A DNA stretch of 64,000 bases, taken from Brevibacillus daliensis. GTDB taxonomy: Bacteria > Bacillota > Bacilli > Brevibacillales > Brevibacillaceae. The stretch is from assembly GCF_021245735.1 (NCBI RefSeq), contig NZ_JAJISB010000001.1:372001-436000 (forward strand), written 5' to 3'. The notes below the pieces were generated by a model. It made no database searches, was not told the origin of the DNA, and saw only the letters and a program-made list of their open reading frames with translations. This document shows, piece by piece, positions 26,554 to 34,225 of this stretch (the stretch's first letter is position 1; every line of letters begins with the position of its first letter). A program made the position numbers and the translations under genes.

Positions 26554-28911
26554 TTATTTCAATGTCACAATAGTAGCACCTACGCCACCTTCACCCTGTC
26601 CACCTAGGCGATATGATTTTACGCTTCGATGGCTTTTCAGGAATTCATGAACTCCTTTGCGTAAAACCCCTGTGCCATGCCCATGAATAATGGAGACATT
26701 ATGAAAACCAGCTAAAACCGCTTCGTCCAGATAACGATCGATTTCCTGAATGCCATCCTCCACATTGTAACCTCTTAAATCCAGATCCATTTTCACATGG
26801 CTTCGATCCCGCTTAATCGTTGTGTATTGGACAGGCTGTTTAGATGTATTCGTCTCTTTAACAAGATGCATATCATCTTTTTTCACTTTCATCTTGATGA
26901 TACCCAGCTGAACAAGGAACTCAGAATTAGATACCTTCTCCAAAACCGTTCCCTTTTGTCCAAAGCTGTCTACCATCACTTCATCGCCCACTTTAATTTG
27001 AGTAGCACGAACAGCTTTGGCTGGTTTTTTCACTATTTCTTTTTCAAGTTCCAGCACAGCATTTCCAAGACGCTGTTTCGCATCGATTAAACGGTGTTCT
27101 TTAAAATCGACGCCTTCCTTCTTCATCTGACGCAACTCTCGAATGATGGTTTCTGCTTCTTCTCTAGCAAGCTGTACGGCAATTCGCGCTTCATCCTCCG
27201 CTTTTTCTAGCAACTGATTCTTGGTCTCAGCAAATTGACGGCGCTCTTCTTCCAATTGACCACGCAATTCCTCTGCCTGTTTGCGTAGTTGCTCGGCTTC
27301 TTCCCGTTCTTTTTCCGCTGTTTTCTTATTGGATTCAAGTGAGGCAATCATCTTTTCCACCTGATTTTCTTCTTGGGAAACGGAACGACGCGCCTGAGCA
27401 ATAATTTCCGCATCAAGACCGAGCCTACTAGCAATAGCAAAAGCATTGGAACGACCAGGAACCCCAACGAGTAAGCGATAGGTTGGACGTAGACTTTGTA
27501 CGTCAAACTCAACGCTGGCATTAATTACTTCTGGTGTATCATAGGCATATGCTTTTAGCTCGCTGTAGTGCGTTGTAGCTACCAGTTTTGAACCTTTGGA
27601 CAAAACGTAGTCTAAAATGGACATCGCTAGTGCTGCACCTTCTGTAGGGTCAGTACCTGCACCTAATTCATCAAAAAGGACAAGACTTCTTTCATCCAAT
27701 TGTCCAAGAATCCGAATGATGTTGGTTAAATGACTGGAGAAGGTGGATAAACTTTGTTCAATGGACTGCTCATCTCCAATATCAGCAAACACGGAGGAGA
27801 AAACAGTCATTTCACTTTCTTCTTGAGCTGGAATATGTAATCCTGCCATTGCCATGAGGGATAACAGTCCGATCGTTTTGATGGAAACGGTTTTACCTCC
27901 GGTATTTGGACCCGTTACCACAATACCGGTGTAGCTTTTTCCTAGCTCTACATCTAGCGGTACGACCACATTGCGATCAATTAGCGGGTGGCGTCCTTTT
28001 TTCAAGAGTAAATAGCCGTGGTCATTTAGCTTCGGACTGATTGCTTTCATACTCTCAGCTAAATGTGCTTTGGCAAAAATAAAATCAAGCTCAGCCAATA
28101 CCTCAAGATTTTCTTTAAGCAGCTCTAAATGATCAGCAACCTGCACGGTTAACGTATATAGGATCTTTTCTACTTCTCTTTCTTCCTGCAAGCGTGATTC
28201 TCTAAGCTTGTTGTTCATGGTTACAATCACTTCTGGTTCGATAAAGAGCGTTGCTCCAGATGCTGACTGATCATGAACGATACCACCAAAATGGGAGCGA
28301 TATTCCTGTTTAACCGGAATAACAAATCGATCTCCACGGATCGTAACGATGTTTTCCATCAGCATTTTTTGCGTAGAGGAAGACCGCGTCATCTGATCCA
28401 GCTTTTCGCGAATACGTGATTCTAAGCTTCTGATTTCTTGTCTAACCTGGCGCAATTCAACACTGGCACTATCCATCACTTCGCCGCTCTCATCAATACA
28501 ACGACGAATCTCGTCTTCCAACTCGCGCATTCCTTCGATACGGTCAACCAAACCACGTAGAATAAAGATATCCTGTTCTTCGCTCATATCGGTAAGGAAA
28601 TTTTTCAACCGACGACCAGAGCGGATCGTATTGGCAATATCAAGTAGCTCAGCAGGTGCCAACATCGAGTTAAGTCTGGCACGCTCAATAGGTCCACGGA
28701 TATTTCTGATACCGCCCATCGGTACGCTGCCCTTTAACCGAAGAACGGTACTCGCCTCTTCAGTAGCTTTTTGAGCGTGACGTACTTCTTCTATATTGGT
28801 AAAGGGTACAAGCTCGGCTGCCAGCTCTCTCCCCAATTCTGACGTGGTTTTCTCCATCAGCATGGAGATGATTTTATCAAATTCCAGCGTCTTTAAGATC
28901 CTTCGTTCCAC
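26554..28911 (-). CDS. mutS2: MutS2, endonuclease/ribosome-rescue ATPase
   Basis: A 785-residue protein, full family length. The core and lever region runs to about 325, the Walker A is GPNTGGKT (334-341), and the Walker B is LVLFDELGAGTDPTEGAAL near 410. A long charged coiled coil covers about 515-635. A C-terminal Smr domain (about 705-785) carries LDLRGYNVEDG and the GHGTGVLRKGV nuclease loop. It lacks the mismatch-binding N-terminal domain of MutS1. MutS2 suppresses recombination and, in B. subtilis, splits collided ribosomes. It forms an operon with the DUF350 gene. Confidence 0.95.
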   Translation of the reverse strand: MERRILKTLEFDKIISMLMEKTTSELGRELAAELVPFTNIEEVRHAQKATEEASTVLRLKGSVPMGGIRNIRGPIERARLNSMLAPAELLDIANTIRSGRRLKNFLTDMSEEQDIFILRGLVDRIEGMRELEDEIRRCIDESGEVMDSASVELRQVRQEIRSLESRIREKLDQMTRSSSTQKMLMENIVTIRGDRFVIPVKQEYRSHFGGIVHDQSASGATLFIEPEVIVTMNNKLRESRLQEEREVEKILYTLTVQVADHLELLKENLEVLAELDFIFAKAHLAESMKAISPKLNDHGYLLLKKGRHPLIDRNVVVPLDVELGKSYTGIVVTGPNTGGKTVSIKTIGLLSLMAMAGLHIPAQEESEMTVFSSVFADIGDEQSIEQSLSTFSSHLTNIIRILGQLDERSLVLFDELGAGTDPTEGAALAMSILDYVLSKGSKLVATTHYSELKAYAYDTPEVINASVEFDVQSLRPTYRLLVGVPGRSNAFAIASRLGLDAEIIAQARRSVSQEENQVEKMIASLESNKKTAEKEREEAEQLRKQAEELRGQLEEERRQFAETKNQLLEKAEDEARIAVQLAREEAETIIRELRQMKKEGVDFKEHRLIDAKQRLGNAVLELEKEIVKKPAKAVRATQIKVGDEVMVDSFGQKGTVLEKVSNSEFLVQLGIIKMKVKKDDMHLVKETNTSKQPVQYTTIKRDRSHVKMDLDLRGYNVEDGIQEIDRYLDEAVLAGFHNVSIIHGHGTGVLRKGVHEFLKSHRSVKSYRLGGQGEGGVGATIVTLK

Positions 28912-29095
28912 AACGCTGCCTCCTTCATGAATAACATCATACTATTATATCATGTGTTAATACCTCGCTTCCATCTATTGGCGTGGCGAACGAACTTCTA
29001 TAATAGAAAAAATTTCTCCTTCTGCTTTTTACATACTTTTTCTCCTAAATAGACACAATGTAAGAGAAGAAATCTATAGACAGGAGGAACTCCTC

Positions 29096-29464
29096 ATGAC
29101 ATTCATGCGTCATGTGATTCGTTTTATCGTAGCCGCAATTGTTCTTATGTTTGTCGGCTTCCTTGTTCCTGGTTTTGCTGTTAGCAGTTTTTGGACAGCC
29201 TTACTGGCTGCTGTGATCATCGCGTTGATTGGATGGGCGATTGAAGCAATCTTTGGTAACAATATCTCTCCATACAACCGGGGTTTTGTTGGTTTTTTAG
29301 TTAGTGCTGCGGTCATTTATTTCACTCAGTTTTTCATTACAGGTTTCCGTGTGACCATACTGGGAGCATTACTTGCTGCACTGGTGATTGGGATTATCGA
29401 TATGTTCGTTCCGATTAAATCCAAAATGGATATGAATAACGGAGATAAAGGAAAAGTCGACTAG
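29096..29464 (+). CDS. Phage-holin superfamily IV / YvlD-like membrane protein
   Basis: A 122-residue protein with four hydrophobic helices (about 5-27, 30-52, 62-84 and 88-107) and a short charged tail, matching the Phage_holin_4_2/YvlD family. Despite the name, chromosomal members are not phage lysis genes and are often tied to envelope stress. AGGAGG lies nine bases before the ATG. It is monocistronic with its own terminator and interrupts the usual zapA-to-mutS2 gene order. Confidence 0.82.
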   Translation: MTFMRHVIRFIVAAIVLMFVGFLVPGFAVSSFWTALLAAVIIALIGWAIEAIFGNNISPYNRGFVGFLVSAAVIYFTQFFITGFRVTILGALLAALVIGIIDMFVPIKSKMDMNNGDKGKVD

Positions 29465-29487
29465 CCCCTAGAAATCACTGTGAATAA

Positions 29488-29533
29488 ACAAAAAGGAACA
29501 GGCATCCTGATTGTAGATGCTCTGTTCCTTTTT
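29488..29533 (+). terminator. Intrinsic terminator
   Basis: AAAAAGGAACAG pairs with CTGTTCCTTTTT, followed by more T. It lies between the YvlD-like gene and the convergent COX1-like gene. Confidence 0.88.
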
Positions 29534-29551
29534 GTTTTTTTCTTTTTATGT

Positions 29552-29929
29552 TCATCTCTTCACATTACAGCAAATGTTCCACGCGAAGAACAATACTCCA
29601 ACCCCTGCAATGATTGATCCAACTATCGTTCCAATAACAAAGCTTTCTGTTGCTGTTAGGATCATCAAAAACAATGAACCTTGCATAATGGGTAGCCCCA
29701 AATTATGCAGCCAGAAATGCCAGCTTGCCAGTTTTGTTCGGGCAGCCTGTGGATACATATGATAAATAAGTCCTACCAAAGCAAGTGACACCCACCCGAG
29801 CAAGTTCAAATGGGCATGTACGGAGGCATATTGAAACGACTTTGTCATCCCCATGTAGACACCTAAAACAATTGCCAGTACAAAATAAATGACAGCTATC
29901 TTAATAAACCGTGTCGCCAATTCACTCAC
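29552..29929 (-). CDS. Small cytochrome-oxidase-subunit-I-like membrane protein
   Basis: A 125-residue protein with four helices. The segment VHAHLNLLGWVSL (about 37-49) and a second histidine pair (ASWHFWLHNLG) resemble a cut-down heme-copper oxidase subunit I. Proteins of this size are usually annotated as cytochrome-c oxidase or NorB-like, but they lack the full helix set and copper site. They may bind heme, or simply be membrane proteins of that fold. Activity is not predicted. GGGGGTGA precedes the ATG at 29929. Confidence 0.65.
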   Translation of the reverse strand: MSELATRFIKIAVIYFVLAIVLGVYMGMTKSFQYASVHAHLNLLGWVSLALVGLIYHMYPQAARTKLASWHFWLHNLGLPIMQGSLFLMILTATESFVIGTIVGSIIAGVGVLFFAWNICCNVKR

Positions 29930-29984
29930 CCCCTTTCTACCTTAAATGTACTCACGAGAGGTACATTACATGATAAAAAGAGGG

Positions 29985-30128
29985 CTAGAAAAATTGTAGT
30001 TGGAGAATAAATACCCGACAGGTCATTAGAAGCGACGGTGACCATGGCAGTAGCTTGTCCATAACTTCTGGATCATTTGGATCTGAAAGCCGTGGGAGTA
30101 CTCAAACCCATTTGCCACTTTCTTTCAT
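29985..30128 (-). pseudogene. Decayed coding remnant of unknown family
   Basis: On the minus strand one frame runs from ATG 30128 to TAG 29985, interrupted by a single in-frame TGA after MKESGKWV. It then reads VLPRLSDPNDPEVMDKLLPW, which looks like a real protein segment rather than random sequence. No ribosome site is present. Family unknown. The rest of the gap 29930-30261 shows only the trhO upstream region. Confidence 0.35.
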
Positions 30129-30261
30129 CTTGTTAAAAATAGGAAAGGAAAACACTTCCTTCCCTTATTTCCTACATCACCATAAGGTATTTTTGTGACT
30201 TCTATGCTATAATCACCGTTACAAAAAAATTCATAATAGTAATAGAAAGGTGGATTGTACC

Positions 30262-31188
30262 TTGCAAGTACAAAAACCGTACCGTATTTTACTGTATTAC
30301 AAATTTGTTGAAGTAGAGAATCACGAGGAATATGCAGCACAGCACTTGGCTTTCTGCAAGGAAATCGGATTAAAAGGACGAATCCTCGTAGCACCAGAAG
30401 GCATTAATGGAACTGTTTCGGGAACAATTGAACAGACAGATGCCTACATGGAATATGTAAAGAGCGATCCTCGCTTTTCTGATATGTGGTTCAAGATTGA
30501 TGAATCAGATACGCATGCGTTCCAAAAAATATTTGTCCGTCCTAAAAAAGAGCTAGTAACCTGGCGCCTTGAGGAAGATGTTAACCCGAATGAAATCGTG
30601 GGTACGTACCTCTCCCCCGAGGAATGGTACAAGTTGATGCAAGAAGATGATGTAGTCATTCTGGATGGACGTAACTATTACGAGTATGATCTGGGACATT
30701 TTCGCGGTGCAATTCGCCCTGAAGTAGACTCCTCCCGTGAGTTTCCTGAGTGGATTCGCGAAAACATGTCGCAGTTTAAAGATAAAAAAGTTCTTACCTA
30801 TTGCACAGGTGGCGTTCGTTGCGAGAAGCTGACCGGTATCCTCATGCAACAAGGCTTCCAGGATGTATACCATCTGGACGGCGGAATTGTCACGTATGGG
30901 AAAGACCCAGAAGTACAGGGCCGTTTGTGGGATGGTAAATGTTATGTCTTTGATGAACGTATCTCAGTTGAGATTAATCATACAGAGGATAGCGTAGTTA
31001 TCGGGAAATGTCACTACTGTGGAAAAGAAGAAGATCGTTATGTGAACTGTGCCAATCCGTTCTGTAACGTTCAGCACTTCTGCTGCACAGAGTGTGAACC
31101 AAAATATAAACGCTCCTGCTCTGATGAATGTCGTGAGCATCCGCGAAATCGATATGAAGAAGAGAAAACAAATCCAGAATCTGCTTAA
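30262..31188 (+). CDS. trhO: TrhO, oxygen-dependent tRNA uridine-34 hydroxylase (rhodanese-related)
   Basis: A 308-residue protein of the YceA/YbfQ family that hydroxylates U34 in tRNA, the first step towards (m)cmo5U or mo5U. It has an N-terminal acylphosphatase-like domain (to about 110), a rhodanese domain with the active-site loop [10 protein letters not shown] (C181), and a C-terminal cysteine-rich zinc region (CHYCGKEE ... CSDECREH), standard for Gram-positive members. A TTG start at 30262 has GGTGG eight bases upstream; the GTG at 30250 abuts its ribosome site and was rejected. Monocistronic with a strong terminator. Confidence 0.9.
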   Translation: MQVQKPYRILLYYKFVEVENHEEYAAQHLAFCKEIGLKGRILVAPEGINGTVSGTIEQTDAYMEYVKSDPRFSDMWFKIDESDTHAFQKIFVRPKKELVTWRLEEDVNPNEIVGTYLSPEEWYKLMQEDDVVILDGRNYYEYDLGHFRGAIRPEVDSSREFPEWIRENMSQFKDKKVLTYCTGGVRCEKLTGILMQQGFQDVYHLDGGIVTYGKDPEVQGRLWDGKCYVFDERISVEINHTEDSVVIGKCHYCGKEEDRYVNCANPFCNVQHFCCTECEPKYKRSCSDECREHPRNRYEEEKTNPESA

Positions 31189-31248
31189 CAAAGGTAAAAG
31201 CATGATCAACGAAAAATCAAGTTAAGTTCCATAGATGGAAAACATACA

Positions 31249-31317
31249 CCCCTATATCTTACTTGGAGGTTTCCCTTTTGAGGATGGGCTCCAAGTAAGA
31301 TATAGGGGGTTTTTTTA
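31249..31317 (+). terminator. Strong intrinsic terminator of trhO
   Basis: A 20-bp near-perfect stem (CCCCTATATCTTACTTGGAG with its complement ending at 31308) and a T7 tail. The unusually long stem also isolates the following ArsR gene. Confidence 0.93.
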
Positions 31318-31425
31318 TTCATTTTTGATTAAGCCGAAATAATTAATCTTCCCCATTCTTTTTTTACCTGGCTTCTGATCTATGTTATCCTATTCATACA
31401 TTTAAAATTGTTAGGAGTACAAAGT

Positions 31426-31752
31426 ATGAATCAGGATATCCAACAGTTTAAAGCTGATTTTTTCAAGGCATTGGCGCATCCTCTGAGAATCCGTATTCTT
31501 GAGATACTGAGCCAGGGTGATAAGAATGTAAATGAAATCCAAACAATAGTAGGCTCGGAAGGCTCCGCTGTGTCACAGCAATTAGCTGTCCTTCGCAATA
31601 AGAATGTAGTGAGTAGCAGGAAAGACGGTACTTCTGTAATCTACTCACTCCGGGACCCTCTTATCATCGATCTACTGAGCGTGACCAAACAAATATTTGA
31701 CAATCACCTAGTAGATGCCATTTCAGTCCTGAAAAATATACGTGATGAATAA
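31426..31752 (+). CDS. ArsR/SmtB-family winged-helix regulator, cysteine-free
   Basis: A 108-residue dimeric repressor type. FFKALAHPLRIRILEIL (about 13-29) is helix 1-2, the recognition helix is SAVSQQLAVLRNKNVV, and the wing is SSRKDGTSVIYSL. It contains no cysteine at all, so thiol-based metal or sulfide sensing is excluded. AGGAG lies eight bases before the ATG. It precedes a SulP transporter gene, with repeat R2 between them, and may control it; this is inference. A similar pairing of ArsR-like and SulP genes is common in Bacilli. Confidence 0.83.
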   Translation: MNQDIQQFKADFFKALAHPLRIRILEILSQGDKNVNEIQTIVGSEGSAVSQQLAVLRNKNVVSSRKDGTSVIYSLRDPLIIDLLSVTKQIFDNHLVDAISVLKNIRDE

Positions 31753-31753
31753 G

Positions 31754-31850
31754 AAAAACTTCTAACGAAGTCCTTTCGAAGAAGCTAGTTCTTCGTTAGC
31801 GGGTGTTTTTCATGCGTATCAGGAAGTGATCCTTCGAAGTTTATACATTT
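31754..31850 (+). repeat. Dispersed structured repeat R2, copy B
   Basis: 97 bp starting one base after the ArsR stop codon. It shares four sequence blocks in order with 7717-7812. A perfect 9-bp stem, CTAACGAAG (31762-31770) with CTTCGTTAG (31791-31799), encloses the conserved block TTCGAAGAAGCTAGT. It lies in the likely mRNA between the ArsR and SulP genes. Confidence 0.75.
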
Positions 31851-31977
31851 TGATACAGTAAGAAATGCATCGCCGCTTGTCTGTGATAATCTCGCATTGA
31901 CAAGAATCGGTAACGAGTGTATAGTCCCCTATATATTCAAATAATCAAATATATAAATAAAAAGAAGGTTAGAAATA

Positions 31978-33774
31978 ATGAAGCTGTCGGGAAGATTTTC
32001 TGATTATCATGCAACACATTTTCGACGGGATCTCATTGCAGGGTTAATAGTTGGTGTTATAGCCATTCCTTTGGGGATGGCTTTTGCTATTGCCTCTGGC
32101 GTTAGTCCCGAGAATGGGATCTACACAACAATCATTGCTGGTTTTCTGATATCTTTATTTGGTGGATCAAGATTCCAAATTGGTGGTCCAACTGGTGCAT
32201 TTATTCCTATTTTATTTGCCATCGTCATGCAGTACGGATTTGAGAATCTGCTAATTGCTGGTATGTTAGCAGGAATTATGCTTGTTCTGATGGGGATTCT
32301 CAAGCTAGGTGCACTTATCAAATTCATTCCCAGACCTGTAACAATTGGTTTTACAGCAGGAATTGCTGTCATTATTTTTACCGGACAAATTGCCAATTTT
32401 TTGGGCTTAACCGGCTTGGAAAGACATGAAGATTTCATTTCCAACATGACAGAAATTGGACTTCATATTTCCACAATTAATATTTATAGCATTATTACTG
32501 CAATCTTTTGTTTAGCTATTATTATCGTAACGCCAAAACTTTTCCCAAAAATTCCTGGACCACTTATCGGCCTGATTCTCTCTAGTTTACTTGCTGCTTT
32601 GCTGTTTGAAGGAAGAGTAGCAACCATCGGCTCAACCTATGGTGCGATCTCAAGTACACTTCCTAGTTTTCACTTCCCGGAAATTACGTGGGAGAAAATA
32701 ATGATGCTACTTCCTCCGGCATTTGTCATAGCAATGCTTGGTGGGATTGAATCCCTATTATCAGCAGTAGTTGCAGACGGGATGACAGGAAAACAACATA
32801 ATAGTAACCGGGAGCTGATTGGGCAAGGGATCGCTAACATTGTGACTCCACTGTTTGGTGGAATTCCAGCAACAGGTGCAATTGCAAGGACTGCTACCAA
32901 TATTAAAAGTGGTGCTGCAAGTCCTTTTTCGGGAATGATTCATAGTGTAGTTGTTTTATTTGTTTTGCTCATCTTTGCTCCATTAGCCTCTACTATTCCA
33001 CTAGCGAGTATGGCACCTATTCTAATGGTAGTCGCATGGAACATGAGTGAGCGTAAGGGGTTTATTCACATCCTAAAAACAAAAACGAGCGATTCTTTTG
33101 TGCTCGCCGTTACTTTTTCTCTTACTGTACTTACTGATTTAACCACTGCTGTAGCAGTTGGTCTGATTCTAGCTGTTATTCTGTTCGTTAAGCGTATGAG
33201 TGAAATCCTTACAGTTGCTAAGGTCTTGCCTGACCCAACGTTAAAACATGAAAAAGTAGTTCCTCATATGGTTAAGGATGGACATGATTGTCCACAAATT
33301 GCTATCTATACGATTGAAGGTGCCTTATTTTTTGGTGCAGCTGCCCTCTTTGAAAAATCGATAATGAACACGATTCATTATCGACCAAAAGTATTACTTT
33401 TACGAATGGGGAAGGTTCCCTTTATGGATACGACGGGTGAATCCAATCTTGCTAGCGTCGTTACAGACTTCAAAAAAAATGATGGAATCGTATTGTTTTC
33501 AAGTATTCAGGACCAACCACGTGAGGTACTGAGAAAAACAGGGCTGGATCAAGTGATAGGAGAGGACAATTTTTATGAACATACAGGGGAAGCCCTCACT
33601 TATGCCCTATCTAACTTAACTCCTTCTAAATGCCTGGGATGCAAGCACTTTGCCTTCCATGAATGTACGCTCTTATCAGCTGGCAAGGCAGCTATCCCAA
33701 ATGATAAAAAAAAGACGTGGGAACCCACTACCGAACCATTAAACAGCTTGATGTCTAAACAACATAACCACTAA
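31978..33774 (+). CDS. SulP-family anion transporter with STAS domain
   Basis: A 598-residue transporter. The N-terminal 400 residues hold the SulP membrane core (RRDLIAGLIVGVIAIPLGMAFA, then FGGSRFQIGGPTGAFIPIL). A cytoplasmic STAS domain (about 440-545) follows, with LRMGKVPFMDTTGES. The C-terminal tail adds CLGCKHFAFHEC, a possible metal or redox site not present in most SulP proteins. Substrates in the family include sulfate, bicarbonate and dicarboxylates; sat and cysH are 30 kb away. GAAGG sits nine bases before the ATG. Possibly co-transcribed with the ArsR gene through repeat R2. Confidence 0.88.
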   Translation: MKLSGRFSDYHATHFRRDLIAGLIVGVIAIPLGMAFAIASGVSPENGIYTTIIAGFLISLFGGSRFQIGGPTGAFIPILFAIVMQYGFENLLIAGMLAGIMLVLMGILKLGALIKFIPRPVTIGFTAGIAVIIFTGQIANFLGLTGLERHEDFISNMTEIGLHISTINIYSIITAIFCLAIIIVTPKLFPKIPGPLIGLILSSLLAALLFEGRVATIGSTYGAISSTLPSFHFPEITWEKIMMLLPPAFVIAMLGGIESLLSAVVADGMTGKQHNSNRELIGQGIANIVTPLFGGIPATGAIARTATNIKSGAASPFSGMIHSVVVLFVLLIFAPLASTIPLASMAPILMVVAWNMSERKGFIHILKTKTSDSFVLAVTFSLTVLTDLTTAVAVGLILAVILFVKRMSEILTVAKVLPDPTLKHEKVVPHMVKDGHDCPQIAIYTIEGALFFGAAALFEKSIMNTIHYRPKVLLLRMGKVPFMDTTGESNLASVVTDFKKNDGIVLFSSIQDQPREVLRKTGLDQVIGEDNFYEHTGEALTYALSNLTPSKCLGCKHFAFHECTLLSAGKAAIPNDKKKTWEPTTEPLNSLMSKQHNH

Positions 33775-33793
33775 TTACAAATACACATTGAAA

Positions 33794-33829
33794 AAAGGCT
33801 GTCGGGAACTTGCACTCCCAACAGCCTTT
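33794..33829 (-). terminator. Intrinsic terminator, mainly minus strand
   Basis: AAAGGCTGT and GGGA pair with TCCC and ACAGCCTTT; on the minus strand T6 follows, which suits the pheST-zapA side. On the plus strand there is no T-run, so SulP termination is weaker here. Confidence 0.85.
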
Positions 33830-33846
33830 ACGCATTTTAGTAGTAG

Positions 33847-34128
33847 TTATTCATCACGATCCGTTTTATAGGTTGCATCATCTTGAAGCAATCTGAGCAG
33901 ATCTTCATACTCCTGCCGCAGACGGAAATATTCATCAGCAATGTTTACCGAGCTTAACACGGCAATTTTCGCTGAGTCGAGACGATAATTACCTTGCGCG
34001 ATCTCTTTCATCTTATCGTCAACATAACCAGCTACCATCCGCATATGATTGGTGCTAGCTTTCCCACTCAATCGGTACTGTTGACCATATATTTCCACTG
34101 TCAAACGTTTTTTCACGTCATCCTGCAC
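33847..34128 (-). CDS. zapA: ZapA, FtsZ-ring associated protein
   Basis: A 93-residue protein. The N-terminal beta-hairpin KRLTVEIYGQQYRL, the helix with VAGYVDDKM, and a C-terminal coiled coil (about 60-88) match ZapA, which binds and cross-links FtsZ filaments during division. It follows pheT by 97 bp. In B. subtilis zapA sits with cvpA, polX and mutS2; here cvpA and polX are missing and unrelated plus-strand genes lie between zapA and mutS2. AAGGAGGAAG precedes the ATG. Confidence 0.92.
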   Translation of the reverse strand: MQDDVKKRLTVEIYGQQYRLSGKASTNHMRMVAGYVDDKMKEIAQGNYRLDSAKIAVLSSVNIADEYFRLRQEYEDLLRLLQDDATYKTDRDE

Positions 34129-34225
34129 GGAGTCTTCCTCCTTGAAATGGCCGACTAATCTTCATTACTTTATAGGTTACTGAAAATGACACATTTCGTC
34201 AAGGAAATGATCTCCATTTGATGGA

